From positions 21,555,527 through 21,619,526 of the forward strand of contig NC_049985.1 in NCBI RefSeq assembly GCF_000003815.2: DNA of 64,000 nt, in the 5' to 3' direction. The notes under the pieces were generated by a model. It was not told where the DNA came from. It saw nothing but the letters and a program-made list of their open reading frames with translations, and searched no databases. Shown one piece after another: positions 22,615 through 31,836 of the stretch. The stretch comes from Branchiostoma floridae. Lineage: Eukaryota; Chordata; Leptocardii; Amphioxiformes; Branchiostomatidae. The position numbers were made by a program, and so were the translations under genes. The stretch's first letter is position 1, and each line of letters begins with the position of its first letter.

Positions 22615-22932
22615 TTGTGTCTGTGTCTGTGCCTGTGTCTGTGCCTGTGCCTGTGTCTATGTCTGTGTCTATGTCTGTGTCTGTGTCTGTGTCTGTGTCT
22701 ATTTCTATGTCTACGTTTACGTCTATATACGCCTATGTCTGTGTCTATGTCTGTGTCTGTGTCTGTGTCTACGTCTGCGTCTACGTCTATGTCTATGCCT
22801 GTGCTTGTGTCTGTGTCTATGTCTACGTCTACGTCTATGTCTATGTCTATGCCTATGCCTATGCCTATGTCTATGTCTATGTCATATATCTGTGTCTGTG
22901 TGTATGTCTACGTCTACGTCTATGTCTATGAG
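22615..22932 (+). repeat. TGTCTR hexamer microsatellite, about 320 bp
   Basis: Degenerate tandem TGTCTG / TGTCTA / CGTCTA units. Hexamer periodicity keeps all three forward frames open, giving spurious ORFs of alternating C-L, V-S or Y-V residues. Confidence 0.92.
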
Positions 22933-23091
22933 CATCGTGTCTATGATTCTCTGTTCCTAGATACCCATGTAGACATGGCTTCATGAAGGTGATTTGCTTC
23001 GTTGCTTGGCTTGTAAAGTTAACGTACGTTAACGTAAGGATATTTCTATTGCTTTTCTATGTTGAATATCACTTTCTTCTGCTTCTTACAG

Positions 23092-26000
23092 CCTAATCCA
23101 CAAACATGAAGTTGGTACTTGGCTTGGTCGTTCTTGCTGTCGGCGGTAAGTTGATTTTATAGTAAACATTTCTCATTTCGATTTTTACATACAACGCTAG
23201 TGCACCTTTATCCGCCGGGTAACCTATATCCGATATTTGTAAAAGCAGGGTATTTAAGAGGCTCTGTCTGTAAAAACCAAGCATAGGGTGGCCAAACTCA
23301 AAAAATCGATTTTCCTTAAATTTTGTGTGGTGGTAGGGCCTTGGTCCAAACCTACAAAAATGGCAAAGTTTTAGATCTGCGGTCACCGGTTGCCATGGCA
23401 ACGGCCATTTTTCAAAATGGCGGATTTTCACCAAGGGAAGGCCTTGGTCGCGTCCAAAATAGGCCTCTTTTGGACTCCTGTAGCCCCCACAAATTAACAG
23501 ATATTTTATTGATTCTCAAATATGTTATTACCCATATTCTAATATAAAAGATGATATATAGTGATAATCAAAATGTTTTTGTAGTGAGGTGCAGCAGATG
23601 TTTGAAAATGATGTGTTTTCGTGAATTTCCAAAATTGACAAAAATCAGTTTTTTGACCATTTTTATTGACCATTAGCTCATTTACAGGCAAATCAATTAG
23701 ATTGATTTTTGGCACAGTTATAGTTTGAATCTTTGTATACATCATATGTAAAAAAAAGTTTGGCACTCTCACGTATCGGACCGTGGTGGCCCCGAGAAAA
23801 AAACCAATATGTCCATTTCAAGAAAATCGTAACCATAGAATTATTCCTGGAAAAACAGTTATAGCTTACCAAAAATGAATCTCAGTTTCATTTTATGTAG
23901 CAGAGGAACTTACCTATCACTTATAAAAGCAGGGTTGTTCTAGATTTTTTTATAATTGCCTTTAAAATGATTTTATTGAGTTTTTTTGGTCATTTTTAGG
24001 CCAAAAAATGTATATTTTGGCCCCAGCACCCTGGTATTGCAACCAAATGACCTGAAATTTGGTATAGGAATGTCCTGGACATGTACACACATGGGTTGAT
24101 AACTGGTTTGCCATATAATAGAACAAAATGCTGAATTTTGTGACTTTTTTTGCATTTTTGGTCCAAAAAGTACATTTTTGGCCCCTGTAGTACCCTGGTT
24201 TTATAACCAAATGACCTGAAATGCGCACATGGATTCAATAACACTTTTGGCATACTGTTCAACAAAATGCTAAATTTTGTCATTTTAGGTTTATTTTTTT
24301 CCCCAAAAAGTACATTTTGGCTCCCCTACCTTAGTTTTGAATGACCTGGAATTCGGTATCGCAATGCCCTGAACGTACATGTATGTGCACATGGATTCAA
24401 TAACATGTTTTGCATACAGTACAACAAAATTCTTAATTTTGAAATTTTTGCCATTCTTTTTTCCCAAAATCATTTTTTTGCTCCTGTTCCCTGGTTTTCC
24501 AAGTAAATAACCGGTAAAAAATTTGGTATAGGAGCGCCTTGGAAATGGCTTTTATAACCCGTTTTTGCATACAGTGCAACAAAACGCTTAATGTTGTAAT
24601 TTTTGGTCATTGTTTTACCCAAAGTACATTTCTGGCTCCTTTTTGTAATTTTTGGCGCCAAAAGTACATTTTTGCCCCATTAAACCCTGGTTTTACAACT
24701 AAATGACCTGAAATTTGGTATAAAAATGCCCAGGACACATGCGCACATAGATTCAATAATAATTTTGGCGTACTGTGCAACAAAATGCTAAATTTTGGTC
24801 ATTTTTTTTTTTACAAAAAAAAAGGATATTTTTGGCTCCTCTACCCTGGCTTTACAACTGAATGACCTGTATTCGGTATGGGAATGCCCTGGACATATGC
24901 GCTGATGGATCCAATAACACGTTTGGCATACAATACAACAAAATGCTTAATTTGTTATTTTGGGCCATTTTTTTAAAACAAAAAAGTGCATTTTTGGCTC
25001 TTGTAGCCTAAAAAAATTTAGACGACCTGAACTTTGGTATAGGAATGCCCTGGACATATGCGCACATGGATTCAATAATATGCTTGTCATACAGTACAGC
25101 GAAATGCTGAATTTTGTAATTTTTTGCCATTTTTACCCCCCCCCCCCCCCCAAAAAAAATATTATTGGCTCCTATACCCTGTTTTCCAACTAAATAATCT
25201 GAAATTCTGAAACTTTTTGGCAATTTACAATTTACAAAGACACGTCATCTTTTAACATCTGCTGCACCTCACTACAAAAAAATTCGAGTATAACTTTATA
25301 TCACTTTTCTTATTACTAAATATGGGTAATAACTTATACGGGAATCAATAGAATATCTCTTACTTTGTGGGGGTTACAGGCGTCTAGGAGGTCATTTGCC
25401 TGTAATGCCTAATAGGGAACAGGAGCCAAAAATGTACTTTGGGTAAAACAATGACCAAAAATTACAACATTAAGCATTTTGTTGCACTGTATGCAAAAAC
25501 GGGTTATAAAAGCCATTTCCAAGGCGCTCCTATACCAAATTTTTACCGGTTATTTACTTGAAAAAACAGGGAACAGGAGCAAAAAAAATGACTATTTTGG
25601 TTTAAAAAATGGCAAAAATCTCAAAATTGAGCATTTTGTTGTACTGTATGCAAAACATGTTATTGAATCCATGTGCGCATATGTTCAGGACATTGCTATA
25701 CCGAATTCCAGGTCATTCAGTTGTAAAACCAGGGTAGGGGAGCCAAAAATGTACTTTTTGGGGAAAAAAAATAAACCTTAAATCACAAAATTTAGCATTT
25801 TGTTCAATAGTAAGGCAAAAGTGTTATTGAATCCATGTGTCCTGGGTATTCCTATACCAAATTTCATGTCATTTGGTTGTAAAACCAGGGTACAGGGGCC
25901 AAATATTCATTTTTTGGTCTAAAAATGACCAAAAAAAGTCACAAAATGCCAAAAAAGTCACAAAATTCAGCATTTTGTTCTATTATATGGCAAACCAGTT

Positions 26001-29000
26001 ATCAACCCATGTGTGTACATGTCCAGGACATTCCTATACCAAATTTCAGGTCATTTGGTTGCAATACCAGGGTGCTGGGGCCAAAATATACATTTTTTAG
26101 CCTAAAAATGACCAAAAAAAATCAATAAAATCATTTTAAAGAACAACCCTGCTTTTATAAGTGATAGGTAAGTTCCTCTGCTACATAAAATGAAACTGAG
26201 ATTCATTTTTGGTAAGCTATGACTGTTTTTCCAGGAATAATTCTATGGTTACGATTTTCCTTGAAATGGAAATATTGGTTNNNNNNNNNNNNNNNNNNNN
26301 NNNNNNNNNNNNNNNNNNNNNNNNNNNNNNNNNNNNNNNNNNNNNNNNNNNNNNNNNNNNNNNNNNNNNNNNNNNNNNNNTATACAAAGGTTCAAACTAT
26401 AACTGTGCCAAAAATCAATCTAATTGATATGCCTGTAAATGAGCTAATGGTCAATAAAAATGGTCAAAAAATTGATTTTTGTCAATTTTGGAAATTCACG
26501 AAAACACATCATTTTCAAACATCTGCTGCACCTCACTACAAAAACATTTTGATTATCACTATATATCATCTTTTATATTAGAATATGGGTAATAACATAT
26601 TTGAGAATCAATAAAATATCTATTAATTTGTGGGGGCTACAGGAGTCCAAAGGAGGCCTATTTTGGACGCGACCAAGGCCTTCCCTTGGTGAAAATCCGC
26701 CATTTTGAAAAATGGCCGTTGCCATGGCAACCGGTGACCGCAGATCTAAAACTTTGCGATTTTTGTAGGTTTGGACCAAGGCCCTACCACCACACAAAAT
26801 TTAAGGAAAATCGATTTTTTGAGTTTGGCCAACTTTTTCTGATTTTGCTTGGTTTTTACAGACATCAGCTCTTAAGACCGAAGAAGGGACAATGAAAACA
26901 TACTAATGATGATTCTTTTCACAAGTCTTCTATCCCTAGACTACAATATATGAAACTTAACCTTGTGAAAATATCTTAATATTTCCAGAAACTCCAATGT
27001 CCAACATCTACACAGTCGTGCACGGCCACAGCAGCATGACGCAGGAGACTGTAGATCGTCACAGACAGAATATAGCATCCGCCTGTAACACCAGGAGGTC
27101 ACAGGTCAAGTTCAGAGGTTACAAGAAGCACAAGAGCATCCTGGTGCACTTCTCCATACCGCGGGAGAACACGGCGGTGCTGAGGCACATGGCGGATCAC
27201 TCCGACCCGAGACTTGTCTACATGGGCGTCAAATCACTGCAGATCGACGCTGAAGTTCCCATCAAAGTCCAACAGGAGGCGCCGCTGTACGGTGAGTCGA
27301 CTTCTTTTGGTACTTTCTTTGGCAATTCAAGACTTTTGCAGGTCAATCAAAGCAAATGAATTTTAATGTAAGTTTCAATTTTCTCTTGCATTCTCGCCAT
27401 CAAATATCATAAGAACGAATGTTTCCTTGTGAAAAAATAGCAGTCGATTTTGTTCCAGTATTTTCCGAGCATCTATGACTGAACTGCTCGTAGTTGCATG
27501 GTAGACATGTAAATAGATATCATTATTTCTACTGTCCTGGAACAAGCAGGTCGTGTACATGATGCAATATTTAATCCTATGTTTCATGATGTCAAATATC
27601 TTTCATTATTGTGTTTCAGATATCAAGAGACAACTGTCTGTTGATGACATCGAGGTGGGATGCAGTACCCGGACCAAACACCAGAGGGCGCCCCACAGCT
27701 GGACCCGCCTGTCTGCCCTGAACCTGTTCTCGGACGCCCTGCCGCTCCATCTGCAGGCAGCCGCGAGTCTGGAGTACCAGGGCTTCTCCTACAGCCTGGT
27801 CCGGGCTCTGGCGCAGAAGGACCGGCTCAGAGAACACCAGATGAGGCAGGCCATCCAGAACCTCAGGAACGCAGAGGTGGATTCCAACACGCTCCGTCAG
27901 AAGGCAAGGGTGGATTCCAACACGCTCCGTCAGAAGGCAGAGGTGGATTCCAACACGCTCCGTCAGAAGGCAGAGGTGGATTCCAACACGCTCCGTCAGA
28001 AGGCAGAGGCAGATTCCAACACGCTCCGTCAGAAGGCAGAGGTGGATTCCAACACGATCATGACTTTGCGCTCCAAGCTCAACATCTCAGAGAACAGGTT
28101 AAAGGAGGCTCTTGAGACAAATGAAATACTTGAAGAAAAGCTGCAGCAGGCTCAAGAGTACGCAGAGAAAGCTGCCAAGCAGGTGACATCCCACGTGACG
28201 GAGTACAGGGGAGAGAAGCCGCCTGGAGGCTGGCCACAGGAGTACAGGGGAGAGAAGCCGCCTGGAGGTTGGTCACAGGAGTACAGGGGAGAGAAGCCAC
28301 CTGGAGGCTGGTTACAGGAGTACAGGGGAGAGAAGCCGTCTGGAGGCTGGCCACTGGAGTACAGGGGAGAGAAGCCGCTTGGAGGCTGGCCACAGGAGTA
28401 CAGGGGAGAGAAACCGCCTGGAGGCTGGCAACAGGAGTACATGGGAGAGAAACCGCCTGGAGGCTGGCCACAGGAGTACAGGGGAGAGAAACCGCCTGGA
28501 GGCTGGCAACAGGAGTACATGGGAGAGAAACCGCCTGGAGGCTGGCCACAGGAGTACAGGGGAGAGAGGCCGCCTGGGGGCTGGTCGGCACAGGTCGAGA
28601 AGGCAGATTCAGCTACACAGACACATCTAGCGGGTGCTGTTGGCACTACAGTGATACCTGGAGATGTGGATGACAAGCTAGGAGAAGACCCGATAATAAA
28701 GGAGGAAGACATGACAGTTGAAAGGCAAGTCTCTGAGAGAGGGATCTATGAAAGACAGGATGTTCTTGGTACAAAATTTTGTAGTCACTTAAAAGGCACA
28801 ACCTTNNNNNNNNNNNNNNNNNNNNNNNNNNNNNNNNNNNNNNNNNNNNNNNNNNNNNNNNNNNNNNNNNNNNNNNNNNNNNNNNNNNNNNNNNNNNNNN
28901 NNNNNNNNNNNNNNNNNNNNNNNNNNNNNNNNNNNNNNNNNNNNNNNNNNNNNNNNNNNNNNNNNNNNNNNNNNNNNNNNNNNNNNNNNNNNNNNNNNNN

Positions 29001-30288
29001 NNNNNNNNNNNNNNNNNNNNNNNNNNNNNNNNNNNNNNNNNNNNNNNNNNNNNNNNNNNNNNNNNNNNNNNNNNNNNNNNNNNNNNNNNNNNNNNNNNNN
29101 NNNNNNNNNNNNNNNNNNNNNNNNNNNNNNNNNNNNNNNNNNNNNNNNNNNNNNNNNNNNNNNNNNNNNNNNNNNNNNNNNNNNNNNNNNNNNNNNNNNN
29201 NNNNNNNNNNNNNNNNNNNNNNNNNNNNNNNNNNNNNNNNNNNNNNNNNNNNNNNNNNNNNNNNNNNNNNNNNNNNNNNNNNNNNNNNNNNNNNNNNNNN
29301 NNNNNNNNNNNNNNNNNNNNNNNNNNNNNNNNNNNNNNNNNNNNNNNNNNNNNNNNNNNNNNNNNNNNNNNNNNNNNNNNNNNNNNNNNNNNNNNNNNNN
29401 NNNNNNNNNNNNNNNNNNNNNNNNNNNNNNNNNNNNNNNNNNNNNNNNNNNNNNNNNNNNNNNNNNNNNNNNNNNNNNNNNNNNNNNNNNNNNNNNNNNN
29501 NNNNNNNNNNNNNNNNNNNNNNNNNNNNNNNNNNNNNNNNNNNNNNNNNNNNNNNNNNNNNNNNNNNNNNNNNNNNNNNNNNNNNNNNNNNNNNNNNNNN
29601 NNNNNNNNNNNNNNNNNNNNNNNNNNNNNNNNNNNNNNNNNNNNACCATATACACCTCGGGGCGGGTCATTAACCCTTAAATATCACACACCGATTCAGC
29701 CTTCGGGCTGCGACTGTAGTGATAAGGATTTCTCAATAAACCATTCCTACATCCCAAGTGCCGGAGTTCACCTGTGCCGGTAAGGCTGACGGGTACTACC
29801 CAGACCCGGAGGACTGCGCCATGTACTACCAGTGTCTGTACGGCTTCCCTCAGCCCTTCCACCGCCCGTGTGGGTACGCCGGCATGGTCTTCAACCCCGA
29901 GCACCTGTACTGTGACTGGGCCTTCAACGTGGGACCGCCCTGTGGGGTAAGTAAAGGTGCCCTCTCGCTGCACTTGGGGCACCGGTGCGGCACTGCGGGG
30001 TTCGAAAGATTACTCAACGAATTTCACATTGCTTTTCACGTGCCTCTCGTGTTTTCTAGAGATGGTTCACTGCATGGTTGCACACGGTAAAAAATTCACA
30101 GGTAACTTACTTCTCATTGCTACTTTGAGCTGTTTAAAACCTAGCAACCTGAACAAAATGAAATATCAGAAAATGTAGAGTAGGTAGGACACTGCTTACA
30201 ATCTGTTTTCACGCCCGTTATTGTTAAACACTACTTTCAACATGCACAACTTGACAATATTTCTTTCTCTTCACAGAGCAAGGCTTAG
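23092..30288 (+). CDS. Small secreted chitin-binding (peritrophin-A / CBM14) peptide, 3 exons, about 79 aa
   Basis: Exon 1 follows a strong acceptor (TTCTGCTTCTTACAG) and encodes the signal peptide MKLVLGLVVLAVG (23106-23145, phase 1). Exon 2 (29759-29946) reads G/VPEFTCAGKADGYYPDP, then DCAMYYQC and VFNPEHLYCDW. This is a complete single peritrophin-A domain with six cysteines and the conserved aromatic residues that stack on chitin. Exon 3 (30277-30288) adds SKA and a stop. Phases join cleanly (1, then 0). The product would be secreted and bind chitin, as in gut lining or antifungal defence (family knowledge; the role here is inferred). Linking exon 1 to exon 2 spans 6.6 kb holding a foldback element, the NCOA6-like exons and an 839-bp gap, so the link is an inference. 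Exon 1 is also in phase with 26989. Confidence 0.6.
23254..26875. mobile_element. Foldback element B, 3.6 kb, TTAA at both ends
   Basis: The left end (TTAAGAGGCTCTGTCTGTAA, AAAAACCAAGCA, then AACTCAAAAAATCGATTTTC) is mirrored at the right end (26660-26875). About 300 bp at each end are almost perfect reverse complements, including GGTTGCCATGGCAACGG. The interior holds many imperfect direct copies of a roughly 105-150 bp unit (TACATTTTTGGC, ACCCTGGTTTT, AAATGACCTGAAATTTGG, ATGGATTCAATAACA), in one orientation before about 25230 and inverted after it. No ORF has a domain. Same terminal family as element A. Confidence 0.8.
26281..26380. other. Assembly gap in foldback element B
   Basis: Run of exactly 100 N, which usually marks a gap of unknown size. 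Confidence 0.95.
26989..28805 (+). CDS. Partial gene with NCOA6-type N-terminal domain and two in-frame tandem-repeat arrays
   Basis: Exon 26989-27291 (ATG at 26997, MSNIYTVVHGH) is followed by exon 27620 to the gap at 28806, with a phase-1 junction. The first exon carries ILVHFSIPRENTAVLRHMA and GVKSLQID. In spacing and residues this matches the putative nucleic-acid-binding region at the N-terminus of the nuclear receptor coactivator NCOA6 (V-x-F-x-IPRE, LR, G-x-x-SVQIE). Exon 2 continues with a helical region, then six 11-residue AEVDSNTLRQK repeats (27871-28068), a leucine-heptad stretch (EALETNEILEEKLQQ) and ten 13-residue EYRGEKPPGGWPQ repeats (28201-28590). The product is probably nuclear or cytosolic if it starts at 26997. 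The 3' end is lost in the gap; a GC donor may end the exon near 28723 (GAAAG|GCAAGT). Similarity is judged by eye. Confidence 0.65.
27871..28068 (+). repeat. Coding minisatellite, 6 x 33 bp (AEVDSNTLRQK)
   Basis: Six 33-bp units with almost no variation encode a charged, helix-favouring 11-mer; the sixth unit diverges to NTIMTL. The 11-residue period suits a coiled-coil or extended helical rod. Confidence 0.95.
28201..28590 (+). repeat. Coding minisatellite, 10 x 39 bp (EYRGEKPPGGWPQ)
   Basis: Ten 39-bp units. Variable positions are R/M after EY, P/S/L in the KPP motif and the residue after W. The Pro-Gly-Trp units are likely flexible and could bind short-peptide-recognising domains. The near identity of units suggests recent expansion. 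Confidence 0.95.
28806..29644. other. Assembly gap, 839 N
   Basis: Hides the 3' part of the NCOA6-like gene and any exon between it and the chitin-binding exon. Confidence 0.99.
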
Positions 30289-30498
30289 ACCAACGACCCT
30301 CCCTCCACCTTTGATGAACACTGACGTCATCAATTGTTGACGTCCCATATGGCTGGCGTCACTAACCACAGAAACAAACGTCATCATTCCAGTCATTCAG
30401 AAACAACAATGTTCTGTTCACGTTTTGATGAGCTTCTGCCAGAGTTGCATTTAGATGCACTCGCTTGCTGCGACGACAACTCATCGTGATTACATTCA

Positions 30499-30504
30499 AA
30501 TAAA
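30499..30504 (+). terminator. Polyadenylation signal of the chitin-binding gene
   Basis: AATAAA in TTCAAATAAACTCC, about 210 bp past the stop codon, followed by a T-rich stretch at 30530-30550. Confidence 0.6.
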
Positions 30505-30889
30505 CTCCAATAATGCCTCAATGGCAATCGTTTGTTCTTTTTTTCTTTTTACTGCCATGAAAAATTAAGGTATAGCTTTGACGAGTCTTAGTGTGTGTGT
30601 GTGTTTATGTGTGTTTCTGGATACTTGTGGACAATATAACAATAAGAGCCTCTTGATGTTGAGATTTGTAACTTTCATGCAACACAGTAGCAATTCACAA
30701 GACGGTCATCTCGAATTTGCAGTCGCATATCTGTCGACCTTCTTTAGGAGTGGTGATTTAAGTAATGTGAACTAACGTTTCGTCGATTTTGGGACATCTG
30801 GTGGCCGACAATGGAAATGCAGCAGAACAGGCGAAAATCAATGCGCGCGCGGATGTCATCCATAAAATTAAGTCAGTGTGGCCTAAGTT

Positions 30890-31230
30890 AGTTCACAGCA
30901 GGAATGAATTGTTTTCTCTAGGAGATAAATTAAGAACCAAGGAGCTTATATCAAAGCTCCTTGTTTGAACAGAGGGCTTTGGGGCAACCGCGAGACGGAT
31001 TTTGTGATCTAAATCAAACGTATTTGCACACATGTACAATGAACCATATTTTGTACAATGCACCTTTTGGTCTTTTCGGTGCTATGTAGACAGCTTACAC
31101 ACGACCTGGGGCTGAAAAGGAAAAGTCTAGCAAGGCTGTTGTGGGCCGCTTTATGTTTGGATCTATAGTTGTGCAAGCGATGGCAACTACTAGTATCCCC
31201 TGGACTCTCACTCAACAAATTGACTGGCTA
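30890..31230 (+). pseudogene. Relic of a sixth ANK-MYND unit (intron 1 segment only)
   Basis: TTAGTTCACAGCAGGAATG, ACAGAGGGCTTTGGGGCAAC and GGATCTATAGTTGTGCAAGC match unit 4 intron 1 (32825-33170). The same segment occurs in unit 3 intron 1 (17860-18020) and, weakly, after unit 5 exon 1 (63000-63130). No flanking ankyrin exon survives here. Confidence 0.7.
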
Positions 31231-31606
31231 TAGGATAGCTGTCCACGTATCTTTGCACAAGAGAACGCTGAAATCCCGTAACCCTTGTCCTGCTGGGATT
31301 TTTGATGCGCTTAGATAAACCCTGTATAACCAATATTATCTGTTCCTATATATATACACTTGTACAAATAAGCGAGATGTTGACTACCCAATTAGCTTAT
31401 AATTAGCATAACACAATCGTATAGTTAACTTGTATATTGTTGTTTCTACTTTTCCGTATAGTTCTGCTACGTTATGATTATACTACCAAAGACCTGTACC
31501 TAGCCCGTCGAGGCATGAATGTACAATGAAGGTATTTCAATATAATGAACAATGGTGGACAATGAAACTCCTCTACCGGCTAAACTCTTTCCCAAACTTA
31601 TGATAC

Positions 31607-31836
31607 NNNNNNNNNNNNNNNNNNNNNNNNNNNNNNNNNNNNNNNNNNNNNNNNNNNNNNNNNNNNNNNNNNNNNNNNNNNNNNNNNNNNNNNNNNNNNN
31701 NNNNNNNNNNNNNNNNNNNNNNNNNNNNNNNNNNNNNNNNNNNNNNNNNNNNNNNNNNNNNNNNNNNNNNNNNNNNNNNNNNNNNNNNNNNNNNNNNNNN
31801 NNNNNNNNNNNNNNNNNNNNNNNNNNNNNNNNNNNN
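31607..31836. other. Assembly gap over the promoter and start of unit 4
   Basis: Run of N; removes the unit 4 start codon and any CACGTG boxes. Confidence 0.99.

Noticed and set aside
22615-22932. CRISPR-like array
   Set aside because: No constant repeat with unique spacers; it is a hexamer microsatellite in animal DNA.
22495-22986. Long overlapping ORFs (107-163 codons) in three forward frames
   Set aside because: Produced by the TGTCTR hexamer repeat, which has no stop in any forward frame; low-complexity products.
23973-25781. Many 60-120 codon ORFs in foldback element B
   Set aside because: They repeat the same residues (FRSFGYKTRV, CTFW types) because the DNA is a tandem array; no family recognised.
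28079-28712. Reverse-strand ORFs of 170-186 codons opposite the repeat arrays
   Set aside because: Shadow frames of the 39-bp minisatellite; the forward frame has splice context and continues the NCOA6-type domain.
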